A DNA stretch of 64,000 nt from Qaidamihabitans albus (GCF_016464705.1 NZ_JAEHOB010000016.1:68169-132168); one strand, 5' to 3'; shown: positions 49,762-62,583, numbered from the stretch's first letter. Notes: generated by a model from the letters alone, not told the origin. Program-made: numbers and translations.

Positions 49762-49840
49762 GTCGCTGCATCCCCTTGGGGTCTTATCGGGGGTCCGGGG
49801 GTCGCTCCCCAGATATCCCGGCGGCTAGAGAAGTCGGCTA

Positions 49841-49877
49841 CCTGGCGGGGGCACGCGGGAGGCATGCCCCCGCCAGG
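49841..49877. terminator. Hairpin in the rpoB-rpoC junction
   Basis: CCTGGCGGGGGCA (49841-49853) and TGCCCCCGCCAGG (49865-49877) are perfectly complementary over 13 bp with an 11-base loop. The stem starts 8 bases after the rpoB stop. It could act as partial terminator, RNA-processing site or 3' stabiliser. Confidence 0.6.
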
Positions 49878-49885
49878 CGGCAGGG

Positions 49886-53377
<3,492 letters not shown>

Positions 53378-53413
53378 GATGCGTCCTTCCGGGGACATAG
53401 CGGTTGAGCAGCC

Positions 53414-53443
53414 GCGTTAGCAACTGGTAACACGTACTGTCAA
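53414..53443 (-). promoter_or_regulatory. Likely rpoB promoter
   Basis: On the minus strand a perfect TTGACA (complement of 53438-53443) is followed after 18 bases by TAACGC (complement of 53414-53419). The predicted transcript start lies about 30 bases before the TTG start codon. Confidence 0.55.
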
Positions 53444-53665
53444 GGGTGCGGTGGTGCCGACCATCGTAGCTGCCGCGCATGGGCAGCCTGAAAGTGGGCA
53501 GCGCAAAGAAGCAGTCTAGCCCGGAAGACGGCATCTGTCGAGGGGGCGCTCCGGACCGGGGCCCAGCCTCGCGTGCACGTCTTCTGGCTCGCCTCCCGCA
53601 TGGGCGTGCCGTCGGGAGTAAGCGTGAACCCCCGGCGACTTTCAGTCAAGCGCCGACGCGCTGTT

Positions 53666-53700
53666 CCCGTCGGTCGGCGCAACGTGCGCCGGCCGACGGG
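53666..53700. terminator. Terminator after the mce operon
   Basis: CCCGTCGGTCGGCGCA (53666-53681), loop ACG, TGCGCCGGCCGACGGG (53685-53700): a 16-bp stem with a single T-G position. It begins 6 bases past the last mce-associated stop. Confidence 0.82.
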
Positions 53701-53706
53701 GAGCGC

Positions 53707-54714
53707 TCAGTTGCCTTCCGGCTGCTTCGACTCGGGCGCCGGGGTGGGCGTGGGCTGGCCGGAGCTGTAGGTGTCCATGTCGATCACCTTCCAGGCGCCG
53801 TCCCGCTTCTCGGTGGTGAACCACATCGCGGCACCACCGGCCGAGCTCTGGTTCTGGTCGGTCCTGGTCGCCGTCTGGTCGATGTAGACCATGACCTTCG
53901 CCCGGTTGTCGTCTAGCAGGATCACGGCGCTGCGCGTGGCCTTGACCGTCACCACGATCTTCTGCTCGGGCGCGAGCCGCTTCACCTCGCCCATCAGCGA
54001 CTCGTACTTCTGCCTGACCTCGTCGTTGGCGAGCAGATCCTTGGCGGCCTGCTCCGTCTTGCCGAGGTCGTTGTAGTCGATCGAGAACAGCGACTCCGCC
54101 GCCGTGCTCATCTCCTGCTTGACCTGCGCCGTGGTCGCCACGTCGATCAGCGCGGTGTTGCCGGTCGCGGCGGCCACCTCGCTGTGCTTGATCTTGAAGA
54201 ACACCGCGAGCCCCGCGAAGACCAGCGTCGCCAACACCAGCGCGGCGACCCGCAGGTAGGTGTTGCGGCGCGGGCGGCCGGACGCCGGCGTGGACGGCGG
54301 AGGCCCACCGGGTGCCCGCGCGCCGACCACATCGTCCTCGGACGACGGCTTGGCCGCGCCCTCGTCTCTGGCCTTGCGGCGCGGGCTCGGCCGGACCGCG
54401 ACGGCTCCGGCCGGCTGCTCGGCCGGGTCGGTGGTCTCGGTGCTCTCGGTCGACTCGGCGGCCTCTGGGATCTCCGGGGCCTCCGGGGCATCGGCCGGTT
54501 CAACGGTCTCGGTCGACTCGGGAGCCTCGGGAGCCTCGGTCGTGTCGGTGGTTCCGGTGGGCTCGGTGGGCTCGGTGGGCCGGGACTCCTCGGTAGTCTC
54601 CGGCGTGGCCGGCTTCTCGGTGCGCGGAGCGGGCGACGGTTTGCGCAGCCCGGCCACGCGCGGGCGCCGGGCAGGCGGCGGCGTGCCCGGAAGGCGGCGG
54701 GAAGGTGGCAACAC
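53707..54714 (-). CDS. Mce-associated membrane protein
   Basis: 335 residues. The first 145 are a disordered Pro/Thr/Glu/Ala-rich region with repeated TEPTEP- and PEAPE-like motifs, presumably cytoplasmic. One transmembrane helix lies at about 150-170 (LRVAALVLATLVFAGLAVFF). The extracytoplasmic domain (TALIDVATTAQVKQEMSTAA, ILLDDNRAKVMVYIDQTATR) matches the small Mce-associated (Mam/NTF2-like) proteins that follow mce operons and stabilise the importer in mycobacteria. It lies 15 bases after the related gene 54730-55542 and is the last gene of the operon. Confidence 0.85.
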   Translation of the reverse strand: MLPPSRRLPGTPPPARRPRVAGLRKPSPAPRTEKPATPETTEESRPTEPTEPTGTTDTTEAPEAPESTETVEPADAPEAPEIPEAAESTESTETTDPAEQPAGAVAVRPSPRRKARDEGAAKPSSEDDVVGARAPGGPPPSTPASGRPRRNTYLRVAALVLATLVFAGLAVFFKIKHSEVAAATGNTALIDVATTAQVKQEMSTAAESLFSIDYNDLGKTEQAAKDLLANDEVRQKYESLMGEVKRLAPEQKIVVTVKATRSAVILLDDNRAKVMVYIDQTATRTDQNQSSAGGAAMWFTTEKRDGAWKVIDMDTYSSGQPTPTPAPESKQPEGN

Positions 54715-54729
54715 TGACTCCGTTCTCGG

Positions 54730-55542
54730 TTACTGGCCCGTTCCGACCACCGGCACCTCGCCGATGCTGGACAGCTTCCAGACCTGCTCGCCGTTCTCGT
54801 CGACGCGAGTCATCTGGACCTGCAGGCGCAGCGTCTTGGTGCTCTCCGTCTCACCCTGGGTGACCTTGTTGCTGACGGTCGCCAGGGCGCTTGCCTTGCC
54901 CTCGTGGTCGTTGAGCTCCTCGACCGCGATGTCCTGCACGGTGGAGACGACCTTGGTCTTCGCCTCCGCGATGGCCTTGCGGTAGGTCTCCTCCGACTGG
55001 CCGATCTGCTTGTGCAGCTCACCCGTGGTGATCTCCTTCTGCCGGGAGAAGTAGGCGTCCGGGTTCTCGTAGTCGAGCTCGGTGAACGCCTTCACGGCGG
55101 TGCCGGTGGCCCGGACCACGTTCTCCCTGGCATTGGCGATGTCGGCGCTGTCGTCGGACGCGGCGACCCACCACATGACGCCGAACACGGCCGCCACGAT
55201 GAACGACGCGGCGGCGAGGGCGGCGGTACCCAGCAGCAGCCATCTCGGCGCCGACGATCGGTCACCGCCTGCTGTCACGGCCGCGGGCTCGGAAGCGGCC
55301 TCGTCCGCAGGCTCCCCGGGAGCGACCTCGTCCGGAGCGTCCTCGCCGTCGGCGTCCTCCGTGGCATCCGTGGCATCCGTGAGATCGCTGCCGTCCGTGG
55401 CATCGCTGCCGTCGGTGCTCTCCGTGCCGCTCGTGGCCGTCGGGTCGCTCGCGTCCTCGGTGTCCTCGGCGGCGGCCACCTCTTCCGGGGCGGTCTCCTC
55501 GCCGTCACCGGCTGCGGAGCTCCGCTCCTCGTCCGAACTCAT
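54730..55542 (-). CDS. Mce-associated membrane protein
   Basis: 270 residues with the same layout as its neighbour. An acidic Asp/Thr/Glu/Ala-rich region (1-95) precedes a transmembrane helix at about 103-125 (LLLGTAALAAASFIVAAVFG). The outer domain has NARENVVRATGTAVKAFTEL and DYENPDAYFSRQKEITTGEL, typical of Mce-associated proteins. It follows mceF by 36 bases. The two proteins probably act with the Mce complex at the cell envelope. Confidence 0.87.
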   Translation of the reverse strand: MSSDEERSSAAGDGEETAPEEVAAAEDTEDASDPTATSGTESTDGSDATDGSDLTDATDATEDADGEDAPDEVAPGEPADEAASEPAAVTAGGDRSSAPRWLLLGTAALAAASFIVAAVFGVMWWVAASDDSADIANARENVVRATGTAVKAFTELDYENPDAYFSRQKEITTGELHKQIGQSEETYRKAIAEAKTKVVSTVQDIAVEELNDHEGKASALATVSNKVTQGETESTKTLRLQVQMTRVDENGEQVWKLSSIGEVPVVGTGQ

Positions 55543-55578
55543 AGCGCTCCAGGGTAGGTCGGGTGTGTGATATCGCCG

Positions 55579-56838
55579 TCAGCTCGGCAGGCCCATCAGC
55601 TGCCCCAGGCTGGTGATGCTCAGCCCCTGGCTGCCGGCCACGCCGGGAACGCCGCGCAGGGACGCGAGCTCCTCCTCGTCACGGCTCGCGTTCTGCCGCA
55701 CCTGCTCCTGCGACGGCTCCGTCGGCACGCCGTTGTACGGGGCGTTCTGCGCACCGCGGACGCTGATCGGGCTGCCCGGCGGCTCCGCGCAGTAGGCGTC
55801 CTCCTTCGGCGCGCGCGGCGAGGTCTCGTCGCCGGGCCGGTACTTCTCGGGATCCAGGTAACCCTTGGTGCACGACGGCGGATCGAACAGGTTCAGCGCG
55901 AGGCCGAGGTGCGCCGTCCCGTCCCCCGGCGCCACGGTGTGCGAGCCGACGGCCAGCACCGGGTAGGTGACGAGGCCCTGTTCGATCCCGTCCAGCCGGG
56001 TCAGCGTCAGGTTCGACGTGGTGAGCAGGTTCGCCACGAGAGCGCCCAGCCCCGGGCCCGACTCGGCCAGCACGCCGCTGACCTGCTCGGCCACCTGCGG
56101 GGTGATATCGACCAGCTTGCGCAGGTCGGCGTCGGACTCCTTCAGCGTGGCGCTGAGCTGGTTCAGGTCACGGCTGAACGAGCGCAGCGAGCCCGCCATC
56201 TCGTTCTGCGTGTTGAGCACCGTGTTGCCCTGTTCGAGCAGCCGCACGGTCTGTGGCAGGTACTCCTGCGCGGTCCTGGTGAAATCCCGCGTGGTGTCCA
56301 TCAGCACCTGCAGGTCGTCACCGGTGCCACGGAACGCCTCGTAGGACTCGTCGACGACCGTCCGCAAGGCCTCGGTCGGCACCGAGGCGGCAAGGTTGTC
56401 CAGGTCGGCGACGACCTCGTGCGCGCGGATCGGCGTCGTGGTGTTCCGCTCCGCGATGACCGAGCCGTCCGCCAGGAACGGGCCGTTCTCGGTGACCGGC
56501 CGCAGGTCCACGTACTGCTCGCCGACCGCGGACCGGTTCGCGACGACCGCGTGCAGGTCCCTCGGCACCGGCGGGGCGTCGGGATCGATGTTCAGGTTCG
56601 CCTGCAGGCCGTTCTCGGTGAGGCTGAGCTCGCCGACACGGCCGACGTTGTACCCGCGGTAGGTCACCTCGGCGCCGTTGAAGATGCCGCCCGACTCGGC
56701 GAGCCGCAGGTGCACCGTGTCGCCGTCGGCGCCGAAGACCTTGCCGATGTCGGAGAAACGGAACAGCGCGTACACGATCGCGACGACCGAGATGACCAGG
56801 AAGGCGACGAGCTGGATTCTCGTCTTGCGCACCAGCAT
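55579..56838 (-). CDS. mceF: MCE family protein, sixth subunit (MceF-type)
   Basis: 419 residues with an N-terminal membrane anchor (LVAFLVISVVAIVYALFRF). The MCE domain (about 40-120, GIFNGAEVTYRGYNVGRVGE, ANRSAVGEQYVDLRPV) is followed by a long helical region and a Pro-rich tail. Six such subunits form the hexameric lipid-transfer channel of a Mce importer. It starts within one base of the mceE stop. The subunit letter is assigned by operon order. Confidence 0.9.
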   Translation of the reverse strand: MLVRKTRIQLVAFLVISVVAIVYALFRFSDIGKVFGADGDTVHLRLAESGGIFNGAEVTYRGYNVGRVGELSLTENGLQANLNIDPDAPPVPRDLHAVVANRSAVGEQYVDLRPVTENGPFLADGSVIAERNTTTPIRAHEVVADLDNLAASVPTEALRTVVDESYEAFRGTGDDLQVLMDTTRDFTRTAQEYLPQTVRLLEQGNTVLNTQNEMAGSLRSFSRDLNQLSATLKESDADLRKLVDITPQVAEQVSGVLAESGPGLGALVANLLTTSNLTLTRLDGIEQGLVTYPVLAVGSHTVAPGDGTAHLGLALNLFDPPSCTKGYLDPEKYRPGDETSPRAPKEDAYCAEPPGSPISVRGAQNAPYNGVPTEPSQEQVRQNASRDEEELASLRGVPGVAGSQGLSITSLGQLMGLPS

Positions 56839-58049
56839 CAGCCCGCACCTCCGGACAGGAGGTCGAAGACGCTGCCGACACCCGTCTGCGAGGACGTGCC
56901 GTCCTGCCCGCCGGGCGCCGTCTGCTCGCTCGGCTGCGAGCCCGGCAAGGGCAGTGGCGGCGGGGCGTTACCGTCCTCGCCCTGCCTCGCACCGGTCAGG
57001 TCGCCGACCACCGGCACGTCCTGCAGCGGGTTCTGCCTGCTCCGGCCGAGGTTGGCCAGTACCTCTTCGAGGTTGAGGTCGATGTCGGCGTAGAGGTTGA
57101 AGTAGTCGCCCTTCGCACCCTCCACCGCCGCGTCGCTGAACGGGAAAGTCAGCAGCACCTCCAGCGCCTTCGGCAGGTCGGAACCGGCCTCGCCCAGCTT
57201 GCGCAGGGTGGGCAGCAGCGCCCGGAGGTTTGCCACCAGGTCCTCCTGGCTCTGGTTGACGGTGTCGACCGCGACGCCGGAGAGGTCTCGCAACGCCTGG
57301 AGCATCGTGACCAGCTGCCCGCGCTGCTGTTCGAGCACCTGCAGGCCCGGTGCGAGATCGTCGATCGCGCCGGTGATCTGGTCCTTCTGCGCGTCGAGTG
57401 TGCCGGACAGCCGGTTCAGCCCGTCCAGCGCGCGGGTGATGTCACTCGACTGGGCGTCGAGCGCGGTGACCAGCTCGTCGGCGTTGCGCAGGAGCGCCTT
57501 GATCTCCGGCTCGTTGCCGGAGAGCGTCTTGTTCAGCTCCTTGGTGATGGTGTTGAGCTGCTCGACACCACCGCCGTTGAGCAGCATCGACAGCGCTCCG
57601 AGCACCTCCTCGACCTCGACGCTGCGGTTGGTGCGGGCGACCGGGATCAGGTCCCCCTCGCCGAGGTCGGCCTCCGCCGCGTTCTCGGCGGGCGCGGTGA
57701 GCTCGACGTATTTCTCGCCGAGCAGGCTCGACTGACGGAGGTTGGCGATCGCGTTGGCCGGCAGCTCCACGTCCCCGTTGACCAGCACCGTGACCTCGGC
57801 GGTCCAGCCGTCGTCGGCGAGGCCGATGTTCTCCACGCGGCCCACCGGCACCTCGTTGACCTTCACCCCGGCCTGCGGCACGAGGTCGAGCACGTCGCGG
57901 AACTGCACCTTGACCGAGTACGGGTGGTCCCCGAGCTCGGCGCCGCCGGGCAGCGGGATGTCGTAGATTCCGCCGAAGTCACTGCAGCCGGACACGGCGA
58001 GCAGACCGGCCGCGCAGGCCGCCGCGATGGACTTGCGCATGCGCGTCAC
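56838..58049 (-). CDS. mceE: MCE family lipoprotein (MceE-type)
   Basis: 403 residues starting at GTG (VTRMRKSIAAACAAGLLAVS) with lipobox LAVSGC, so it is probably lipidated. MceE is the lipoprotein subunit in classical mce operons, which supports the order-based naming. MCE domain at about 40-120 (YSVKVQFRDVLDLVPQAGVK, NEVPVGRVENIGLADDGWTA), then helices and a Pro/Gly/Gln tail. The start overlaps the mceD stop by 4 nt. The frame is open upstream without similarity. Confidence 0.9.
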   Translation of the reverse strand: MTRMRKSIAAACAAGLLAVSGCSDFGGIYDIPLPGGAELGDHPYSVKVQFRDVLDLVPQAGVKVNEVPVGRVENIGLADDGWTAEVTVLVNGDVELPANAIANLRQSSLLGEKYVELTAPAENAAEADLGEGDLIPVARTNRSVEVEEVLGALSMLLNGGGVEQLNTITKELNKTLSGNEPEIKALLRNADELVTALDAQSSDITRALDGLNRLSGTLDAQKDQITGAIDDLAPGLQVLEQQRGQLVTMLQALRDLSGVAVDTVNQSQEDLVANLRALLPTLRKLGEAGSDLPKALEVLLTFPFSDAAVEGAKGDYFNLYADIDLNLEEVLANLGRSRQNPLQDVPVVGDLTGARQGEDGNAPPPLPLPGSQPSEQTAPGGQDGTSSQTGVGSVFDLLSGGAG

Positions 58050-59230
58050 TGGCCACCTCCCGTGCCGTAGACCTGTGAGGCGAGTGGCAGCGGCAACGGC
58101 GGCAGCTTGCCGTTGTTCAGCGCGTTGACCGACTGGGCGAGCGAAGGCAGCGGCACGGCGCCGTTCAGTACCGGAGCGATCGAGTTGCACGTGTCACCGA
58201 GCGCGTCGAGGGCGTCGGGGGTCTGCTTGAGCAGGTTGCAGATCATCACGATCGGCGGCTGTGTCAGCTCGTTGAGGTTCGCCCGCGCGTCGAGTGTTCC
58301 CGACGAGGCGTTGTAGGTGTTCACCAGGTTGCCGAGGCCGACCGGCGCGACGTCGAGGATCTCGGCGAGCGCGCCGCGCTGCTCGACGAGCACCCTGGTG
58401 ATGCTGGCGAGCTTGTCGACGTTGGACTTCACCCGGCCGCGGTTGTTCTCGACGAAGTCCCGGACGGAGTGCAGCGTCGTGCCGAGTTGCCGGACCGTGG
58501 CGGAGAGGTTGTCCTTCTCCCCCGCCAGGAACTCGCTGACGTCGGCGAGCTGGGCCTCGAACTCGCGGACCTGGCTGTCGCTTTCGGCGAGCGTGGTCGA
58601 GAGGTCGGCCAGGTTCTCCACGGTGGCGAACAGGTCACCCGAGTTGCCGGAAAGCGTGCCCGCGGCCTGGCTCAGCTTGGTGATGGTGTTGTTGAGCTGC
58701 CTGCCGTTGCCGTCGAAGTTCTCCGAGAGCGTGCTGAGCAGATCGGAGAGCGAGCCGTCGGCGTTGGCGCCGTTCGGGCCGAGCGACTTGGCGACCCGGC
58801 TGAGGCTGGCGCCGAGGTCGTCGATCTCCAGTGGGACCGCGGTGCGGTTCAGCGGGATCTCCGCGCCGGTCTCGAGCGTCTCGCCACCGGTGTAGGCGGG
58901 GGCGAGCTGGACGTAGCGGTCGGAGACCAGTGAGGGCGCCACGATCACGGCCTTCGCGTCCGCGGGGACGTCGACCTCGCGGTCGTAGCTCATCTCGACG
59001 CGGACCCGCTCGCCCTGCGGCTCGACCTTGGTGACCTCGCCCATCCGGACGCCGAGCACCCGAACGTCGTTGCCCTCGTACAGCCCGATCGCGGTCGGGA
59101 AGTAGGCGATGACCTGCTTCTCGCCCGCGTCCTTGAGCGTCCACCACAGTCCGCCCGCGACGACGAGGCCGAGCACGCACGCGATGGCGATGCCGCGGGT
59201 GAGCGACTGCCCGAACCTGGTGTCACTCAT
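58046..59230 (-). CDS. mceD: MCE family protein (MceD-type)
   Basis: 394 residues: N-terminal anchor (GIAIACVLGLVVAGGLWWTL) and MCE domain (about 38-120, AIGLYEGNDVRVLGVRMGEV, APSLVSDRYVQLAPAYTGGE). A long coiled helical region with heptads (LSENFDGNGRQLNNTITKLS, TLAESDSQVREFEAQLADVS) follows. Two Cys (MICNLL, DTCNS) lie near the C-terminus. It overlaps mceC by 8 nt. Confidence 0.9.
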   Translation of the reverse strand: MSDTRFGQSLTRGIAIACVLGLVVAGGLWWTLKDAGEKQVIAYFPTAIGLYEGNDVRVLGVRMGEVTKVEPQGERVRVEMSYDREVDVPADAKAVIVAPSLVSDRYVQLAPAYTGGETLETGAEIPLNRTAVPLEIDDLGASLSRVAKSLGPNGANADGSLSDLLSTLSENFDGNGRQLNNTITKLSQAAGTLSGNSGDLFATVENLADLSTTLAESDSQVREFEAQLADVSEFLAGEKDNLSATVRQLGTTLHSVRDFVENNRGRVKSNVDKLASITRVLVEQRGALAEILDVAPVGLGNLVNTYNASSGTLDARANLNELTQPPIVMICNLLKQTPDALDALGDTCNSIAPVLNGAVPLPSLAQSVNALNNGKLPPLPLPLASQVYGTGGGQ

Positions 59231-60212
59231 TGGGGTTGCACCCCTCTTCGTTCAGCGGTCCGACGGAAGGCAGCAGCAGTCCGCAGATGTAGTTGTCGAA
59301 CCACCGGCCGTTGCCGATCGTGTTGGTGAAGACGCGGACGAACGGCGCGAACCGCCGGATGCCCTCGCCGAGTGCCTCCTGGTTGCGCTGGAGCATGTTC
59401 GTCAGCTGGTCCAGCTGCGCGAGCACCGGGTCGAGCTGGCCCTGGTTGTCGTCGACCAGCCCCTGCAGCTCGGTGGCCAGCTGCCTGCTGCCGTCGAGCA
59501 GCGCGGTGATGGCCTCCTTGCGCCGGGAGAGCTCGTCGAGCAGCAGGTTGCCGTCCTCGAGCAGCTTGGTGAGCTCGGCGTCCCGTTCGGCCAGGGTCTG
59601 GCTGACCTGCCTGGTGTTGGCCAGCAGGGTGGACAGCTGGGTGTCGCGCGAGGCGATCGTGTCGGAGAGCCGGGACAGCCCGGTCAGCGCGCCGCGCACG
59701 TCGTCCGGGGTGTTCGCAAACGTGTCCGACAGGGCGTCGAAACCCTCCGCGAGCTGGTCGGTGTCGATCTCGTCGACGGTCTGCGAGAGGCCGCGGAAGG
59801 CTTCGAGCACGTCGTAGGGGGCCACGGTGCGTTCCCTCGGGATCGGGTCGCCGGGGTTGAGCGGCTGCTGCCCGACCGGGTCCAGCGCGAGGTACTTCTG
59901 GCCGAGCAGCGTCTTGATCTTGATCGCGGCCGTGGTGCGGTCGCCGAGCCAGGCGTCGCGGACCTTGAACGACACCCGCACCTTGTCGCCTTCGAGGTCG
60001 ATCGCGCTGACCTGGCCGACCTTGACCCCGGCGATGCGGACCTCGTCGTCGGACTGCAGTCCGGCCGCCTCGCTGAAGTCCGCGGTGTAGGTGGTGCCGC
60101 CGCCGATGATGGGCAGGTCTTCGGAGTTCAGGGCGGCGACCGTGCCGAGGATCATCAGCACGATGCCGACCAGCGCGATCGGGACCGGGTTGCGTTTCTG
60201 GAAGCTTTTCAT
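59223..60212 (-). CDS. mceC: MCE family protein (MceC-type)
   Basis: 329 residues from the ATG at 60212 (MKSFQKRNPVPIALVGIVLM), which overlaps the mceB stop by 4 nt; a longer upstream frame has no anchor. MCE domain at about 38-115 (DFSEAAGLQSDDEVRIAGVK, KIKTLLGQKYLALDPVGQQP), followed by a helical region. A C-terminal NYICGLLLPSVGPLNEEGC holds two Cys. Confidence 0.9.
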   Translation of the reverse strand: MKSFQKRNPVPIALVGIVLMILGTVAALNSEDLPIIGGGTTYTADFSEAAGLQSDDEVRIAGVKVGQVSAIDLEGDKVRVSFKVRDAWLGDRTTAAIKIKTLLGQKYLALDPVGQQPLNPGDPIPRERTVAPYDVLEAFRGLSQTVDEIDTDQLAEGFDALSDTFANTPDDVRGALTGLSRLSDTIASRDTQLSTLLANTRQVSQTLAERDAELTKLLEDGNLLLDELSRRKEAITALLDGSRQLATELQGLVDDNQGQLDPVLAQLDQLTNMLQRNQEALGEGIRRFAPFVRVFTNTIGNGRWFDNYICGLLLPSVGPLNEEGCNPNE

Positions 60213-61240
60213 GCCAGGCACCGGTCCCTCTCCGCCGGAGCGATCGGCAACTCGATCGGCTTGTCCATCAGCGCCGGAATCTGCACGTTGCCGTGCGTCT
60301 CGCACATGAAGAAGTTGAACCAGGAGCCGTAGTCGGCCGTGGCCGTCAGCCTGCTCACCTTCTCGGGCAGGAACTGGATGAAGTGCTCCACCAGCGGTTC
60401 GCTCTCGTTGAGGTTCCGGGTCAGCGTGCCCAGCGCCTCGATGTCCTGCCGCAGCGGTTCCCGGACCTCGCCGAGCAGGCCGGCCGTGGTGGTGCTCAAC
60501 TGGCCGATCGCCTCGACGGCGTCGCCGATCTGCTGCCGGTCGCTGGCGAGCCCTGAGACGAACTGCTGCAGGCGGACGATCAGGTCGGACAGCTGCGGGG
60601 TCCGCGCGTTGACGGTCTCGAGTACCGAGTTGAGGTTGTCGATGACCTGGCCGATGACCTGGTCCTTCTCGGCGATCGTGGTGGTCAGCGACGCCGTGTG
60701 GGCGAGCAGGCTCTCCACAGTGCCGCCCTCGCCCTGCAGAACCTGGATGATCTCGTAGGAGAGCTTGTTGACGTCCTCCGGGTTCAGCGCGCGGAACAGG
60801 GGCTTGAACCCGTTGAACAGCTCGGTCAGGTCGAGCGCCGGCTTGGTGCGGTCGACCGGGATGGTGTCACCCGGTTCGAGGTAGCGGCCGGGGTCACCGA
60901 CGCCCTTGTCGAGGGAGATGTAGCGCTGGCCGACGAGATTGCGGAACTTGATCGTCGCGGTGACGCCCGCGGGCAGCCTGCGGCCCTCGTCCACCTCGAA
61001 CTCGACCTCGGCCTGCCTGCGGTCGACGATGCGCACGTCCTTCACCTGGCCGACGCGGACGCCCGCGATGCGGATGTCGTCGTTGGGCAGCACCATCGTC
61101 GCGTCGGTGAACCGGGCGGAGTACGTCTTGGTGTCGTTGAGGTTCACGTTGGCGATGCTGATGCCGAGGATCGCGGTGAAGACCACCGTGACCACGATGA
61201 AGATGACCAGCTTCGTCAGCGGAGCGGCGAGCCCCCTCAC
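60209..61240 (-). CDS. mceB: MCE family protein (MceB-type)
   Basis: 343 residues with N-terminal anchor (LVIFIVVTVVFTAILGISIA) and MCE domain (ARFTDATMVLPNDDIRIAGV, KFRNLVGQRYISLDKGVGDP). The helical part and C-terminal FNFFMCETHGNVQIPALM follow. Start and stop overlap mceA and mceC by 4 nt each. Confidence 0.9.
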   Translation of the reverse strand: MRGLAAPLTKLVIFIVVTVVFTAILGISIANVNLNDTKTYSARFTDATMVLPNDDIRIAGVRVGQVKDVRIVDRRQAEVEFEVDEGRRLPAGVTATIKFRNLVGQRYISLDKGVGDPGRYLEPGDTIPVDRTKPALDLTELFNGFKPLFRALNPEDVNKLSYEIIQVLQGEGGTVESLLAHTASLTTTIAEKDQVIGQVIDNLNSVLETVNARTPQLSDLIVRLQQFVSGLASDRQQIGDAVEAIGQLSTTTAGLLGEVREPLRQDIEALGTLTRNLNESEPLVEHFIQFLPEKVSRLTATADYGSWFNFFMCETHGNVQIPALMDKPIELPIAPAERDRCLA

Positions 61241-62583
61241 TTGACCGTCACCTCCGCCCCTCGGTACAGCGGGCCGACGAGCAACGAGCCCCAGCCCGGC
61301 ACCTCGGACGGCCTCATGCCGACCTGCGGCCCGAGCAGGTGGGAGAGCAGAGCGTGCTCGGCGGCGCCGTTGGCCGGGTTACCCGCCGTGCTGCCGCCGC
61401 CGTTGTAGCCGGCCGCGTTGGCCGCGTTGGCGGCGGGGTTCAGCCCGTCGTTCTGCGAGCGGGCGGGTGCAGGCTGGGTGCTGCCGTCCTTGATCGGGCC
61501 CTCCGGCGGATGCTGCGGGAAGGGTTGCGGGTACTCGTCCATGGCGTAACAGCGCGGTCCGCGCTTGTCGTTGAACTCCGGTTCGTCCTTGCCCGGCTCG
61601 TACGGGCCGCGGTTGGTGGTGATCTCGATCGTGGCGTGCAGGCCGGGCTTGTCGGTGCCCTTGCCGAATGCCTCGTCGATCTTCGGCAGTACGTCGGCCA
61701 TCTGCCCGATCACGCAGGGGTACTCGGGTGAGTACTTGGCGAGCAGCTCGGCGGTCGGCCTGGCGGCCTCGCCGAGGCTGATGATGTTGTCCGCGTTGGC
61801 TTCGAGGAACGACCGCAGGTCCACCGACGCCGTGGTGAGGCTGCCGTAGAGCACCTGCAGGTTCTGCTGGATGTCGACCAGGGTGCGGCTGGTGGTGCGC
61901 ATGTTGTCCAGTGCCTGCACCAGTTCGGGCGCGGCGTCGGAGAGGTTGTGCGAGAACTCCGCGAGCTCACGCAGGTTCTGCTGCAGGTCGGGCACGTGCG
62001 GGTTCAGCTCGCCGAGGTAGGAGCCCAGCTCGGCCATCGTCTCGCCGAGCGGCTCGCCCCGGCCGTTGAGAGCCGTCGAGATCGCGGTGAGCGTGCTCGA
62101 CAGCTTCTGCGGCTCGACCGCCTGCAGCACCGGCAGCAGGTTCCCGAGCGCCTGCTCCAGCTCGACGGCGCTGGAGGTGCGGTCCTGCGGGATGACGTCA
62201 CCGTCGCGCAGGCTCTGCGGTGACGGGCTCTCCGGGATCTTCAGCGCCACGTAGCGCTCGCCGAACAGTGTCTTCGGCAGGAAGCGGGCCGAGACGTTGC
62301 TGGGCACGAGCTTCGCCTGTGCCGGCTCCAGTTGCAGCGTCAGCTCGGCGCCGCGCTCGGTGGCCGTGATGGCCGAGACACTGCCGACGATCAGGCCGCG
62401 CACCTTGACGTCGGAGCGTTCGGTGAGCTGGTTGCCGATCTCGTCGGCGCGCAGCTTGACGGTGACGAACGTCGAGAACGCCTTGTTGTAGAGCGCGACG
62501 CTGAGTGCCACGCCGCCGACCAGCACGGCGATGAGCAGCAGGCCGAGCAGCCTGCGCCGGAAGGTCACCATGGCCGGCCTCAT
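61237..62583 (-). CDS. mceA: MCE family protein (MceA-type)
   Basis: 448 residues, first of the six MCE subunits. Anchor (LLGLLLIAVLVGGVALSVAL), MCE domain (about 38-120, QLTERSDVKVRGLIVGSVSA, PKTLFGERYVALKIPESPSP), helical region, then a Gly/Pro/Asn-rich C-terminal part. The ATG at 62583 is chosen because GGGGAGGA lies 7 bases upstream; an internal ATG at codon 5 is the alternative. It starts 22 bases after yrbEB. Confidence 0.9.
   Translation of the reverse strand: MRPAMVTFRRRLLGLLLIAVLVGGVALSVALYNKAFSTFVTVKLRADEIGNQLTERSDVKVRGLIVGSVSAITATERGAELTLQLEPAQAKLVPSNVSARFLPKTLFGERYVALKIPESPSPQSLRDGDVIPQDRTSSAVELEQALGNLLPVLQAVEPQKLSSTLTAISTALNGRGEPLGETMAELGSYLGELNPHVPDLQQNLRELAEFSHNLSDAAPELVQALDNMRTTSRTLVDIQQNLQVLYGSLTTASVDLRSFLEANADNIISLGEAARPTAELLAKYSPEYPCVIGQMADVLPKIDEAFGKGTDKPGLHATIEITTNRGPYEPGKDEPEFNDKRGPRCYAMDEYPQPFPQHPPEGPIKDGSTQPAPARSQNDGLNPAANAANAAGYNGGGSTAGNPANGAAEHALLSHLLGPQVGMRPSEVPGWGSLLVGPLYRGAEVTVK

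Larger units (their letters stand above)
53378..53706. other. Non-coding region between the mce cluster and rpoB
   Basis: 329 bases. The right end holds the terminator of the mce-associated gene (53666-53700), and the left end holds the rpoB promoter (53414-53443). The middle part shows nothing recognisable. Confidence 0.65.

Noticed and set aside
53378..53398. ATG at 53398 as rpoB start
   Set aside because: No ribosome site before it, while GGAAGG precedes the TTG at 53377, where the conserved N-terminus begins.
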